NCBI GenBank assembly: GCA_020638795.1 | Contig: JACKHW010000006.1 | Span: forward strand, 447,271-511,270 | DNA length: 64,000 nucleotides | Source: Planctomycetota bacterium | Lineage (GTDB): Bacteria > Planctomycetota > UBA1135 > GCA-002748355 | Direction of reading: 5' to 3' | Shown here: positions 1-11,392 of the stretch, piece after piece | Position numbering within the stretch: the stretch's first letter is position 1 | Layout of the letters: each line of letters begins with the position of its first letter | Notes under the pieces: generated by a model | What the model saw: only the letters and a program-made list of their open reading frames with translations | Told to the model about the DNA's origin: nothing | Databases searched by the model: none | Position numbers and translations under genes: made by a program

Positions 1-1
1 C

Positions 2-895
2 ATGACCAACACCGGGTGTGCGCAAGCCGGCGACGCTGCGGAGCAGAACGCGCTTCCAGCGCATTTGACGGAAGCGATTCGCTCCATGAAAACGACGGGA
101 CGTGGCGGCTTGGTCTTCGTCATTCCCGACGACGAGCGACGGGAGGCCCTGCGACGATGTTTGACGAACATCGCCAATCAAGCGCCGTTCTACGAAGAAC
201 TCCTCGACGATGACGAGAGTCCCGAGGTGCAGGATCCGAGCAAGGTATCGGCGCGCTACATGGCTTGGCACCTTCGTGTTCGCGAGCTCCATGCGGTTGC
301 TGCGATCATTTGTTTGTCCCGCGAGCAGGCCGTGAAGCACTATGCGGTCGATGACGATGCGGTGATGCTGCTGATCGATTCGCATGGTCGGAAGATCGCG
401 CACCTGGATCTGCGCAAGGACACTTCGAAAGACTGGGTCGCTCGCTACTCGAAAGCGATTCGCATCGCGGAGCTCATGAAATTCGTGCGAGGCAGCAACG
501 ACGAACACTTGGCCCGGATCGTCAAGGCGTCGCTGTCGGAAAGGAGTGAGGACGAGAGAGCTTCGCTCGATGCGGCGTTGCGCGAGTACATCGAAACGCG
601 CGGTCAACCGATGACAACGTTGCCGGCTGCCGTGGCGACGAGCATTCGCACAGAGGCGAGCCATGCCATGAGTCGTTTCGTGAAAGCTGCATTCGAGCGC
701 GACGGCGACGAGGATGTCGCACGCACGATCGAACGATTGCACGAGTTGGTGTCACGCAGCGGTCAGCCGACGACTTTGCCCTATGGTGTGACGGTCCCCG
801 TGCAGAACACCGACCCGTGCCCAGGCTGTGGGTTGGCACGCATGTCGTCGCAGGCGATCCGTTTCTTGGGCGAAGTCCAATCGAAGAAGAAGTGA
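2..895 (+). CDS. Hypothetical protein, possibly thioredoxin-fold-like without active site
   Basis: The protein is 297 residues from the ATG at position 2; because the window begins one base earlier, the true start could lie upstream. I do not recognise the family. An early beta-strand-like stretch (GGLVFVIPDDE, about residues 35-45) and a later AVMLLIDSHGRK stretch (about 120-131) recall the core of degenerate thioredoxin-like proteins, but no CxxC sits at the expected place. A long helical charged middle follows. The C-terminus carries CPGCG near residue 273, which could bind a metal. There is no signal peptide, so it is probably cytoplasmic. It lies 57 bp upstream of acs on the same strand and could share a transcript with it. 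The fold suggestion is weak inference. Confidence 0.7.
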   Translation: MTNTGCAQAGDAAEQNALPAHLTEAIRSMKTTGRGGLVFVIPDDERREALRRCLTNIANQAPFYEELLDDDESPEVQDPSKVSARYMAWHLRVRELHAVAAIICLSREQAVKHYAVDDDAVMLLIDSHGRKIAHLDLRKDTSKDWVARYSKAIRIAELMKFVRGSNDEHLARIVKASLSERSEDERASLDAALREYIETRGQPMTTLPAAVATSIRTEASHAMSRFVKAAFERDGDEDVARTIERLHELVSRSGQPTTLPYGVTVPVQNTDPCPGCGLARMSSQAIRFLGEVQSKKK

Positions 896-952
896 CGGAC
901 GGCCGAATCGCTGAAGGCCGGGTCGGGCCGGGTGCGTCTATGATGCGCCACC

Positions 953-2908
<1,956 letters not shown>

Positions 2909-2932
2909 GGATGTCGCGATGTCGTAACGAAG

Positions 2933-2961
2933 CGCTTGCAACGGAACCGTCGGCGCAAGCG
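2933..2961 (+). terminator. Hairpin downstream of acs
   Basis: CGCTTGC (2933-2939) pairs perfectly with GCAAGCG (2955-2961), and an inner ACGG/CCGT pairing lies in between. It sits 25 bp after the acs stop and before the next gene's ribosome binding site. There is no T-tract, so it may be an mRNA 3'-end stabiliser or a weak or Rho-assisted terminator. Confidence 0.35.
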
Positions 2962-3010
2962 GCTCGTCCTGTCAGCTCTTGTTCACGATCGAAAACCTCA
3001 AGGAGTCGTC

Positions 3011-4036
3011 ATGAATACAACCGCACGAAATACATCACGAATCGGAGTTGCTGTTCTCTTCGCTTGCGTAGCCGCGGGGCAGTCTCTCAGTGCGCAACGC
3101 GTAGACGCGGTATCGAACATCGGAGTCTTCGCACGCGAGGCATCCGCAGCGTCTTTCAAGTTCGTTGCCAAGAATACACAGCTCAGTCTGCCGTTCTCGC
3201 TCGCAACCTCACTGCCGAATACGGACGCGGCCACGAAGATCACTGCGCTGCGATCGGGTCAGAAGCAGGCGTATGTCATCAATCAAGTCGGTGGCAGCAA
3301 GGCGCCGAGCGGGAGCGCCGGTACGAGCGACTCGAGTAGTTCGCGAAACTTCCAACCCGGGCCGCAGGTCTTCAAGTTTCGCTTTCCAGCTGCCGTGGGT
3401 ACGCGCTGGCTCGTTGTCGCGACCATACAAGGCCGTATCAACGGTCGCGCAGCCGGTGGCGGGGCGTTCGACGTCGATGGCGACAGCCAAGTGGATTGGG
3501 CAGCGCGTGCTCTCGCGAACGCGCAGAGCAAGTCATTCCAGCTCGTCGCAGGTGCAGCCGGCATCGAGATCGAGGTCGCGAGTGACGCGATCGCGAACAC
3601 GACCGGCACGATCACCGCGAGCTCTTACCAAACGATCGTGCAGTTCTCGATCGAACCCGATCCTCGGCGCTGTGTCGCGACAGAGATCGGCTCTGGCTGT
3701 GGACCGCGCCTCGGCGTTCGCGAATCCTCTTCGTCCACGGGCGATACCCTGGCGTTCGCGACGAACAATGCGACGCCGGGTGGCTTGTCGCTCTTCCTGC
3801 TCGGCGACCGCGCCCTCAACGTGCAATTCCCCGGGACCCGTTGCTACTTGCACACGAATCCGCTGATCATCTTCGGCCGCATCATCGACCGAAATGGAAA
3901 CGCTTCGATCCAGTTCGATCTACCGAAGAACTTCGAAGGGAGGTTCACCGCACAGGATGTCATCCTCGTCCGCAGCGCGACGAAGATCGGCATCGAATCG
4001 ACGAACGGGCTCGGGATTGCTTGCCGAAAGGGCTGA
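3011..4036 (+). CDS. Secreted protein of unknown function
   Basis: The protein is 341 residues. The ATG at 3011 is preceded by an AGGAG ribosome binding site at 3001-3005, and the first 29 residues form a typical signal peptide (basic start, hydrophobic IGVAVLFACVAA, cleavage near LSAQ). The mature part is rich in Ser, Thr, Ala and Gly with alternating hydrophobic residues, as in beta-sandwich extracellular proteins. It has a DVDGDSQVDW stretch that could bind calcium and several cysteines in the C-terminal third (RRCVATEIGSGCG, TRCYLHT, IACRKG). I recognise no catalytic domain. It resembles in composition the secreted proteins at 12714-13682 and 13788-14861 but lacks their LGIPN motif. It lies 24 bp upstream of the acyl-CoA ligase gene on the same strand. 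Confidence 0.8.
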   Translation: MNTTARNTSRIGVAVLFACVAAGQSLSAQRVDAVSNIGVFAREASAASFKFVAKNTQLSLPFSLATSLPNTDAATKITALRSGQKQAYVINQVGGSKAPSGSAGTSDSSSSRNFQPGPQVFKFRFPAAVGTRWLVVATIQGRINGRAAGGGAFDVDGDSQVDWAARALANAQSKSFQLVAGAAGIEIEVASDAIANTTGTITASSYQTIVQFSIEPDPRRCVATEIGSGCGPRLGVRESSSSTGDTLAFATNNATPGGLSLFLLGDRALNVQFPGTRCYLHTNPLIIFGRIIDRNGNASIQFDLPKNFEGRFTAQDVILVRSATKIGIESTNGLGIACRKG

Positions 4037-4060
4037 GTTCGACGCGAGCTCAGAGGTTCG

Positions 4061-5629
4061 ATGCTCTTCGAACTCCTGAAGCGCGCCCGTGATCTGCACG
4101 GCCACCGCGATGCGATTCGTGGGCAGGCCGTGCAACTCACGTATCGCGGCCTGTATGCATCGTGCACGAGCTTGGCGCATGCGTGGTCGGAGCTCGGCGT
4201 GAGTGCGACGGACAGAGTCGCGATTCTCAGTCGCAACAGCCCCGAGTATCTCTGTGCGTACTTCGCGAGTGCATGCCTCGGGGCCGTGCTCGTGCCTCTG
4301 AACACACGCTGGACGAGTTCGGAGATCGCAGCCGTTCTTGCGCGCAGTGGCGCGCGACTCTTGGTGTTCGAATCGAGCTTTGCCGGGCTCGTGGACCAGG
4401 TCGAACACACTGCAGAGCGGTGGGCTATCGACGACAACGCGTGGTCGTTCTCGCAGGCTGCTCATGGTCTTGAATCGGGTGTCCGTGCATTCCATGTGCG
4501 TCGATCGGTTGACGATGCGGCGCACCTCTACTTCACGAGTGGTACGACGGGTCACCCCAAGGGAGTCGTGCTGACCGAAGGCAACGTGCATGCTCATGCG
4601 CTCGCTGCGGTTCTCGAACTCGAGCTCGAAGCGAACGATACGTGGGCGCATATCGCTCCGATGTTCCACCTTGCCGATGCTTGGGCGACGTTTGCGATCA
4701 CGTTGGCAGGAGGCTGCCACGTGTTCTTGTCGGACTTCGATGCCGAAAGCGCGCTGAAGCTGCTGCGCGAAGAAAGGGTTTCGATCACGAATCTCGTGCC
4801 TTTGATGCTTCAGCGCATGGTCCAGTCACACGGTGAACGTGTTCGAGGATGTGATTCGGAGCCGACTGACGACACGTATGCACTCAGGATCCTCATGAGT
4901 GGAGGTGCGCCGATTGCTCCGTCGCTCGTGCGACGCATCGTCGAGGCGTTCGATTGTGAATACGTACAGACGTACGGAATGACCGAGACGAGCCCGTACT
5001 TGACGATGAGCCTGCTCGATGAGCAGCAACGCATGCTCACTCGGGACGAGCAGTTGCGAATCCGAGCGCGCACGGGTCGCCCGTTCTTGGGCACGGAGTT
5101 GCGAGTCGTGCGCGACGCCGGTGGGGCTCGCGGTTTCGAGAAGGTGCAATGCGATGACGTCGATGTCGGCGAGGTGCAAGTACGCGGACCTCACGTGACG
5201 CGTGGATATTGGGAGGATCCGTTGGCAACGCGTGAAGCATTCACGCCGGACGGGTTCTTGCGAACCGGTGACCTGGCGACGATCGACGCGAGCGGGTCGA
5301 TTCGCATCGTCGACCGAATCAAGGACGTGATCCTGACCGGCGGTGAGACGGTCTACACGACCGAGGTCGAAAGTCGGTTGTACGAGCACGCGAGCGTTTT
5401 GGAGGTCGCAGTGATCGGCGTTGCCGATCCGACGTGGGGCGAGCGCGTGGTTGCGGTCGTCGTCTTGCGTCCGAGTCATGAGGACACGCGCGCAGATGAA
5501 CTGATTGCGCACTGCCGCGAGCGACTTGCTGGCTACAAGTCACCAAAACAGATCGTGTTCTCGAATCAGTTGCCGCGGATGGGGTCGGGAAAGATCGACA
5601 AGCGTGCACTCCGTCAGACGATCGAGTGA
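4061..5629 (+). CDS. AMP-dependent acyl-CoA ligase (fatty-acid-CoA ligase-like)
   Basis: This is a 522-residue member of the ANL adenylating family, expected to activate a carboxylic acid to an acyl-CoA through an acyl-AMP. Diagnostic motifs are YFTSGTTGHPKG (about residues 157-168), YGMTETSP, the TGD hinge region and the C-terminal lysine motif MGSGKIDKRAL. Overall it is closest in style to long-chain or medium-chain fatty-acid-CoA ligases, but substrate specificity cannot be read from the sequence. There is no signal peptide. The ATG at 4061 follows the preceding stop by 24 bp with a GAGG element upstream. It converges on metF with only 25 bp between stops. Confidence 0.88.
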   Translation: MLFELLKRARDLHGHRDAIRGQAVQLTYRGLYASCTSLAHAWSELGVSATDRVAILSRNSPEYLCAYFASACLGAVLVPLNTRWTSSEIAAVLARSGARLLVFESSFAGLVDQVEHTAERWAIDDNAWSFSQAAHGLESGVRAFHVRRSVDDAAHLYFTSGTTGHPKGVVLTEGNVHAHALAAVLELELEANDTWAHIAPMFHLADAWATFAITLAGGCHVFLSDFDAESALKLLREERVSITNLVPLMLQRMVQSHGERVRGCDSEPTDDTYALRILMSGGAPIAPSLVRRIVEAFDCEYVQTYGMTETSPYLTMSLLDEQQRMLTRDEQLRIRARTGRPFLGTELRVVRDAGGARGFEKVQCDDVDVGEVQVRGPHVTRGYWEDPLATREAFTPDGFLRTGDLATIDASGSIRIVDRIKDVILTGGETVYTTEVESRLYEHASVLEVAVIGVADPTWGERVVAVVVLRPSHEDTRADELIAHCRERLAGYKSPKQIVFSNQLPRMGSGKIDKRALRQTIE

Positions 5630-5654
5630 ACTCGAGTACGCCATCAATGCGCCA

Positions 5655-6539
5655 TCAAGGCTTGCGCATGCGGTCGTGACGCAATCGACTGAGGATCGCT
5701 CGCGTAGCAGGCGATCGATTGAGCGTATAGAAGTGCAAGCCTGGTGCGCCAGCAGCGAGTAGCTCTCGGCATTGATCGATCGCGAAGCTGATCCCGACTC
5801 CGGCAACTGCTTCCAAGTCGTCTTCGACGAGACTCAGCTCTTCGGCGAGCGCCTCCGGAATCCCGGCACCGCACATGGTCGTGAACCGCTGGATCTGCCC
5901 ATAGTTGAGGATCGGCATGATGCCGGGAACGATCGGCAGCTTGATGCCGGATGCGCGCGCGCGAGAAACGAAGTCTCGATAGTCGGCGTTGTCGAAGAAC
6001 AACTGCGTGATCAGGAAATCGACGCCAGCGTCGACCTTCGTCTTGAGGTTCGCGAGATCCAGGCCAGCGTCGGTTGCTTCCGGATGTTTCTCGGGATAGC
6101 AAGCGGCGCCGATGCACATTGGCGCACCGATTTCGCGTAGGAACGCGACGAGTTCGCTGCCGAACTCGAAACCGTCCTTCGCCGCCACGAACTCGTCCTG
6201 GCCCTTGGGTGTGTCGCCGCGAAGCGCGAGCACGTTCTCGATGTTCTCGGCAACGAGGGCGTCCACGATGCGGCGAATGTCATCGCGCGAATGGCCGACG
6301 CATGTGAGGTGGGCCATCGGTTCGATTCCGATCTCGCGTTTGATACGCGCGACGAGTTCGAGCGTCCGGCGGCGCGTGCTGCCGCCCGCGCCGTACGTCA
6401 CGGAGACGAACGACGGTGCGCTTTCCTTGAGTTTCCGGACAGTCGCGAAGAGTTCTTCGGTCGCTTCGTCGTTCTTCGGTGGGAAGAATTCGAAGGAAAC
6501 TGTCGGTCGAGCGGAATCGAAGAGATTGCAGATTCGCAT
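5655..6539 (-). CDS. metF: Methylenetetrahydrofolate reductase
   Basis: This flavoprotein reduces 5,10-methylene-THF to 5-methyl-THF, the methyl donor for methionine synthesis. The 294-residue length fits bacterial MetF. The N-terminal SFEFFPPKND motif, VTYGAGGSTRRRT, the HLTCVGHSRDDI stretch and VPGIMPILNYGQ are all characteristic. I chose the start at 6539 (MRICNLF) because the longer frame, opening at 6578, would overlap the end of the upstream transporter gene by over 30 bp and adds residues not typical of the family. The gap to that transporter's stop is then 7 bp, so the two genes are probably co-transcribed, although their functions show no obvious link. Confidence 0.94.
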   Translation of the reverse strand: MRICNLFDSARPTVSFEFFPPKNDEATEELFATVRKLKESAPSFVSVTYGAGGSTRRRTLELVARIKREIGIEPMAHLTCVGHSRDDIRRIVDALVAENIENVLALRGDTPKGQDEFVAAKDGFEFGSELVAFLREIGAPMCIGAACYPEKHPEATDAGLDLANLKTKVDAGVDFLITQLFFDNADYRDFVSRARASGIKLPIVPGIMPILNYGQIQRFTTMCGAGIPEALAEELSLVEDDLEAVAGVGISFAIDQCRELLAAGAPGLHFYTLNRSPATRAILSRLRHDRMRKP

Positions 6540-6546
6540 TGCGAGG

Positions 6547-8079
6547 TCAGGACAGGCTGTGGCGACGCAGTTTGCCACGCAAGAGGAAGAGTACGAAGAA
6601 CGCAGCGGCCCATTGAGTCAGGCACGTTCCGATCGAGTAGGTATCGAACGGATCCCACGGCGATGTCGAGCCACTTTTGGCCCAGCTCAGCGATTGTTGG
6701 AACCACCACCCGAGCAGGACGACGAACTGCAGCGGAATCAGAGCTGCGAGCAGGACATCGAACCATGCTCCCAACGGGCGCCGCGTTGGATCATCGCGGA
6801 TCCAGTTCTCGCGAAACTCGCGAAATCCGACTGCCTTGACGGCGAGCACGCAAAGGAAACCACTCACGAGAAGCCCGAGTCCCCAAACCCAGTCTTGATT
6901 GGAGAGGAACTCGAGATTGAGTGCGGATGGCAAACCGACGAGGAGTGCCGCCACGGTGACGACCAGGATCGACCGGTGACGATCGAATCCGAGATCCATC
7001 ATGCATCGAGTCGCGAGTTCGACCATCGCGATCAAGGACGTGATCGCGGCAAACGCGAGTGTGAGAAAGAACGCAGCCGCGAGCCAGCGCCCGGCAGGCC
7101 CGATTTCGCCGAAGAGCTGGGGGATCCAGACCATCGCCATGCCGGTGTTGCCGGGAGAGTTCGTCTGCAGGACCTGAACGGGGTCGGCGCTGGCGAGCGG
7201 CGCGAGTGCGAAGATCGCTGGCACGATCGCGAGTGCAGCGATCAGGCTCGCTACGTTGTTGCCGATGCCCGTCATCACTGCGTTGCCGATGCCCGTGCCT
7301 TTGTCGGCACTCCCGATTGCGAACGTCAGAAGCAGGCCCCATCCGGCACCCGTCGAGAACGCACTCTGTGACAGTGCCTCGAGCCAAGGTGAAGCCGTGG
7401 CGAGCTGATCTCCATTGACCTTGAAGAGCCACGCCACACCCTGGCCCGCGCCGTCGCGCGTCAATCCGAAGATCATGAGTACGAACAACAACGCGAACAG
7501 GGTCGGCAAGAGGATCTTGTTGGCGCGTTCGATACCGTTGCGCAAGCCACGCGATACGAAATACGCCGAGATGACGAGCGCCACGACGGTTGCGAGTGTC
7601 GCGAGTCCGCCTTGTGCACGACCGACGAACCAATCCGTTGCGGTCTTCGTGTCCATGTCGGCGACGTTGCCAGCCAGCGACTCGTACACGTAGATGCCAC
7701 ACCAGCCCGCGACGACCGCGTAGTAGCAGAGGATCATCGTCGTGCAGAGAGCGACGAACGCGCCAATGAACCCGAACCGCGGACCGAGCATCGAACCCAG
7801 CGAGGCAATGACGCCATGACGCGTCGATCTCCCGATCGAGAACTCGACGATCAGCAGTGGAATCGACCAACTGAAGAGGAAGATCATCCACGGGATCAAG
7901 AACGTCCCGCCGCCATCGAACTTCGCGAGAATGCGCGGGAAGCGCCAAATGTTCCCCGTGCCGATCGCCATGCCGAGTGCCACGAGCACGAGTGCCCAAC
8001 GCGAACTGAACACGTCCGCAGCCAGCGAAGAGCGGGATGTGTCGTTCCCCGCACCGAACCCAGGATCTGACTCCGACAT
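6547..8079 (-). CDS. Sodium-dependent transporter (NSS/SNF family)
   Basis: The protein is 510 residues with about 12 predicted membrane helices. The signature GMAIGTGNIWRFPRI after a short hydrophilic N-terminus is the unwound TM1 substrate- and sodium-binding segment of LeuT-type neurotransmitter:sodium symporters. It should import an amino acid or related compound using the sodium gradient; the substrate cannot be assigned. It is transcribed divergently from urocanase with 59 bp between starts, which raises the possibility that it imports histidine or urocanate, but that is inference from position only. metF follows in the same direction. Confidence 0.9.
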   Translation of the reverse strand: MSESDPGFGAGNDTSRSSLAADVFSSRWALVLVALGMAIGTGNIWRFPRILAKFDGGGTFLIPWMIFLFSWSIPLLIVEFSIGRSTRHGVIASLGSMLGPRFGFIGAFVALCTTMILCYYAVVAGWCGIYVYESLAGNVADMDTKTATDWFVGRAQGGLATLATVVALVISAYFVSRGLRNGIERANKILLPTLFALLFVLMIFGLTRDGAGQGVAWLFKVNGDQLATASPWLEALSQSAFSTGAGWGLLLTFAIGSADKGTGIGNAVMTGIGNNVASLIAALAIVPAIFALAPLASADPVQVLQTNSPGNTGMAMVWIPQLFGEIGPAGRWLAAAFFLTLAFAAITSLIAMVELATRCMMDLGFDRHRSILVVTVAALLVGLPSALNLEFLSNQDWVWGLGLLVSGFLCVLAVKAVGFREFRENWIRDDPTRRPLGAWFDVLLAALIPLQFVVLLGWWFQQSLSWAKSGSTSPWDPFDTYSIGTCLTQWAAAFFVLFLLRGKLRRHSLS

Positions 8080-8138
8080 CCCAGGATCGTCGTCGCTTCG
8101 CGCTCTCGATGCCAGTGCTGGCTGGTAAGCTTCGCGCC

Positions 8139-9794
8139 ATGACCGATGTCCAGACCATTCGCGCTCCGCGCGGCACGACGCTGACCTGCGCCAACTGGCA
8201 GATCGAAGCCGCCTATCGCATGATCCAGAACAACCTCGATCCGGAAGTTGCCGAGCGACCGGAGGACTTGGTCGTCTATGGCGGTTCGGGCAAAGCGGCG
8301 AGGTCGTGGCCCGATTACAACCGCATCATCGCGGCGCTGAAGCGCTTGCGTCCCGACGAGACGCTACTCGTCCAGTCCGGTCGAGCCGTCGGTGTAGTGC
8401 AGACCCATGAGGGCGCGCCCCGCGTGTTGATCGCCAACAGCAACCTCGTCGGGAAGTGGGCGAACTGGGACGAGTTCCGTCGACTCGACGAAATGGGGCT
8501 CATCATGTTCGGCCAGATGACCGCCGGTTCTTGGATCTATATCGGCACGCAAGGAATCCTGCAGGGGACCTACGAGACGTTCGCGGCCGCGGCGCGCAAG
8601 CATTATGGCGCGAGTGCCAACCTCGAAGGGCGTCTCGTCGTCACGGCCGGTTGTGGAGGCATGGGTGGTGCGCAGCCGCGAGCCGTGACCATGTGCGGCG
8701 GCGTTTGTCTGATGGCGGACGTCGATGGTTCGAGGGCACACAAGCGCGTGCACGATCGATATCTCGATCTCGCGACCGACAATCTCGATAACGCCATCGC
8801 GAAGGCGCTAAGGGCCAAGGACAAGCGTGAAGCGTTCTCCGTGTGCTGGATCGGCAATGCCGTCGAGCTCTTGGGTGAGCTGAACGAGCGCGGGGAGATT
8901 CCCGACATGGTCACCGACCAGACGAGTGCGCACGATCTGCTCAACGGCTACTACCCCGTTGGCTACGGATTCGAAGAGGCGTGCCGCTTGCGCGCGTCGG
9001 ATCCGGACAAGTATTTGTTCGAAGCCAAGACGACCGTGCGCCGACACGTCGAGCTCATGCTCGAATTCCTCGACAAGGGATCGGTCGTGTTCGACTACGG
9101 GAACAACATCCGGACGGCAGCTGCCGAGGAAGGGTTGGCCTATGCCTATCGCTTCCCCGGCTTCGTCCCCGCATACATCCGTGATCTCTTCTGTGAAGGG
9201 AAAGGTCCGTATCGTTGGGTCGCTCTGAGCGGCGACCCTGCCGACATCCATCGAACCGACGAGCTCGTCCTCGAGATGTTTGCGGACAACAAGTTCCTCT
9301 GCGATTGGATCCGAGTGGCGCGTGATGGCTTCGCGTTTCAGGGGCTGCCCGCGCGCATTTGTTGGCTCGGATGCAAGGAGCGTGCGGACTTCGCGATGCG
9401 GGTGAACGATCTCGTAGCAATGGGTGAGATCTCCGCTCCGATCGTGTTCGGTCGAGATCACCTCGACTGTGGTTCGGTCGCGAGTCCGTATCGCGAGACC
9501 GAAGCCATGAAAGACGGCTCCGACGCCATTGCCGACTGGCCGATCCTCAATGCGCTCGTCAGTTGTGCAAGCGGTGCGACGTGGACCAGCTTCCACCATG
9601 GCGGTGGTGTCGGCATGGGATACAGCTTGCACGCCGGACAGGTCTGTGTCGCCGACGGCACGCCCGAAGCGCGCGAGCGCTTGCGCCGGGTCCTGACGAA
9701 CGATCCCGCGATGGGCGTGATTCGGCACGCTGATGCAGGCTACGAACTCGCGGAACGTGCCGCCGAGAAGTTCGGTGTCGACCTCGCCAGGTGA
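8139..9794 (+). CDS. hutU: Urocanate hydratase
   Basis: This is the second enzyme of histidine degradation, converting urocanate to imidazolone propionate with tightly bound NAD as electrophile. It has 551 residues, the usual length. Seen directly: VYGGSGKAARSW near the N-terminus, the NSNLVGKWANWDEFRRLDE stretch, FGQMTAGSWIYIGTQGI, the glycine-rich TAGCGGMGGAQP segment, and the C-terminal FHHGGGVGMGYS. The ATG at 8139 gives the canonical MTDVQTIRAPRG start; the frame is open further upstream but with unrelated sequence. hutH, hutI and hutG are not in the window, so the pathway must be completed elsewhere. The divergent sodium symporter may supply substrate. Confidence 0.96.
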   Translation: MTDVQTIRAPRGTTLTCANWQIEAAYRMIQNNLDPEVAERPEDLVVYGGSGKAARSWPDYNRIIAALKRLRPDETLLVQSGRAVGVVQTHEGAPRVLIANSNLVGKWANWDEFRRLDEMGLIMFGQMTAGSWIYIGTQGILQGTYETFAAAARKHYGASANLEGRLVVTAGCGGMGGAQPRAVTMCGGVCLMADVDGSRAHKRVHDRYLDLATDNLDNAIAKALRAKDKREAFSVCWIGNAVELLGELNERGEIPDMVTDQTSAHDLLNGYYPVGYGFEEACRLRASDPDKYLFEAKTTVRRHVELMLEFLDKGSVVFDYGNNIRTAAAEEGLAYAYRFPGFVPAYIRDLFCEGKGPYRWVALSGDPADIHRTDELVLEMFADNKFLCDWIRVARDGFAFQGLPARICWLGCKERADFAMRVNDLVAMGEISAPIVFGRDHLDCGSVASPYRETEAMKDGSDAIADWPILNALVSCASGATWTSFHHGGGVGMGYSLHAGQVCVADGTPEARERLRRVLTNDPAMGVIRHADAGYELAERAAEKFGVDLAR

Positions 9795-9810
9795 AGGGCG
9801 TCGTGAGCGG

Positions 9811-10752
9811 TCAGGCGTAGAGTCGTTCGATTCGCGCGATTCGCTTCGATAGCGGTGGATGCGTCGAGAGCGCGTTGCCGCCGCCGCGGAGCTTTCGCAT
9901 CGGGTTGACGATCCACAAGTGCTGCGTCGCGCGATTCGCTCGTCGCATCGGCGTCGTATCCAAGCTGAGCTTGTGAAGTGCGTTCACGAGGGCTTGTGGA
10001 TCGCGCGTCAACTCGACGCTCGTCGCGTCCGCGAGGTATTCGCGCTCGCGTGAGACCGCAGCCTGCAGGAGTCGAGAAAAAAGCGGTGCGATGATGGCTA
10101 GTACGAGCACGACGACCATCGCGATCACGTGAGCACCCGACTTTCCACGTTCGCCGCGCGAGTAATTCATGCCGCGTCCGTGCCAGAGGCTGCGAAGACC
10201 GAGATCCGCGAGCATCGCGATCGAGCCGACGAGGACCGCCATCAGGACCATGAAGCCCGTATCGCCGTTCTTGATGTGGCCGAGCTCGTGCGCCATCACG
10301 GCCTGGAGTTCGGCTCGGTCCAGCTTCTCCCGCAAACCGGTCGTGATCGCGACGTGCGCCTCGTCGGTCTTGAACCCGGTCGCGAAGGCGTTCGGACTCG
10401 ATTCCTCAATGATCCAAATCTTGGGTGGCGGCATCGCGGCAGCGATCGCGGCTTCGTGCACGACATTCCAGAGCTGGGTGTCTTCACCTGGCAGGAGTTC
10501 GCGCGCGCCTGCGCTCATCATGACGAGGCGCGTTCCTGCGGCGCGCGCGATCCAGTACTGGACGCCGGCGAACACGAGGCCGCCGAGGAGGCCGATCAGC
10601 CAGTTGTCCCATGTCGCACCGAGCGCCGTGCCGAGCGCCGCCATCGTGAGGAAGAGCACGAAGGCGAGCACGAACGAGCGACGCCGATTCTGCCGTTGTA
10701 GAGATCGGAAGTCCGTGCGGGGCCCGCGCACGGGCGCTCGAGTGCTCGACAC
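9811..10752 (-). CDS. htpX: M48 family membrane metalloprotease (HtpX-like)
   Basis: This is a zinc metalloprotease of the inner membrane that degrades damaged membrane proteins. The zinc motif HELGHIKNGD, two N-terminal membrane helices (VLAFVLFLTMAALG and a second one), a central hydrophobic pair (VLVGSIAMLADLG; VIAMVVVLVLAIIAPLF) and the downstream REYLADATSVELT glutamate ligand are all present. I chose the GTG at 10752 because the longer ATG at 10827 would overlap lemA by 65 bp and adds only a Ser/Thr/Lys-rich stretch; from the GTG the protein has 313 residues. It lies 10 bp after the lemA stop, and the lemA-htpX pair is a recurring bacterial arrangement. The gene converges on hutU. Confidence 0.9.
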   Translation of the reverse strand: MSSTRAPVRGPRTDFRSLQRQNRRRSFVLAFVLFLTMAALGTALGATWDNWLIGLLGGLVFAGVQYWIARAAGTRLVMMSAGARELLPGEDTQLWNVVHEAAIAAAMPPPKIWIIEESSPNAFATGFKTDEAHVAITTGLREKLDRAELQAVMAHELGHIKNGDTGFMVLMAVLVGSIAMLADLGLRSLWHGRGMNYSRGERGKSGAHVIAMVVVLVLAIIAPLFSRLLQAAVSREREYLADATSVELTRDPQALVNALHKLSLDTTPMRRANRATQHLWIVNPMRKLRGGGNALSTHPPLSKRIARIERLYA

Positions 10753-10762
10753 GTTCGTTAGA

Positions 10763-11341
10763 TCAGCTACCGAAGTCGACTTTGACCGGCTCGCGCGCGA
10801 CTGCGTCTTCGAGCTCGAAGAACTCACTCTTGTCGAAGCCGAACGTACCTGCGAGCAGGTTGCTCGGGAACTGCTCGACCTTGTTGTTGTACCGCAGCAC
10901 GGAGTCGTTGTAGCTCTGCCGCGCGAACCCGATGCGATTCTCGGTCGTCGTCAACTCTTCTTGGAGCTGGAGCATCGTCGTGTTGGCTTTGAGCTCGGGG
11001 TAGTTCTCGGCGACGGCGAAGAGGGAGCGAAGCGTCGACGTCAGCATGTTCTCGGCGCGTGCGTGCTCTTCCACACCCTTCGCGTCGATAGCCATTTGGC
11101 GAGCTTTGGTCACGGCTTCGAGAGTCTCACGCTCGTGCTTGAGATAGCCCTTGGCGGTTTCGACGAGATTGGGGATGAGGTCGTAGCGTCGCTTGAGTTG
11201 AACGTCGACCTGGCTCCAGGCGTTCTTGACCTCGTTGCGGCCCGAGACGAGGCCGTTGTAGAGCGCGATCACGAAGAACACGAGGAGGACGATGACGCCG
11301 AGCGCGACGTAGAGAGCGGTGTTGGCCAGTAGGAAGATCAT
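10763..11341 (-). CDS. lemA: LemA family protein
   Basis: The protein is 192 residues with one N-terminal membrane helix (ALYVALGVIVLLVFFVIALYN) followed by a long helical domain facing away from the cytoplasm. The family signature is clear: LVSGRNEVKNAWSQVDVQLKRR, then YDLIPNLVETAKGY, then a NRIGFARQSYNDSVLRYN stretch. LemA proteins have no established biochemical activity but often sit next to M48 proteases and are thought to work with them in envelope quality control. Here it directly precedes htpX and follows the putative selenoprotein by 51 bp on the same strand, so the three probably form one transcript. Confidence 0.92.
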   Translation of the reverse strand: MIFLLANTALYVALGVIVLLVFFVIALYNGLVSGRNEVKNAWSQVDVQLKRRYDLIPNLVETAKGYLKHERETLEAVTKARQMAIDAKGVEEHARAENMLTSTLRSLFAVAENYPELKANTTMLQLQEELTTTENRIGFARQSYNDSVLRYNNKVEQFPSNLLAGTFGFDKSEFFELEDAVAREPVKVDFGS

Positions 11342-11392
11342 TCGGGTTCCGTCGTTCCTGAGGAGTGGTGCTGAGGATACCGAGTCGATGCG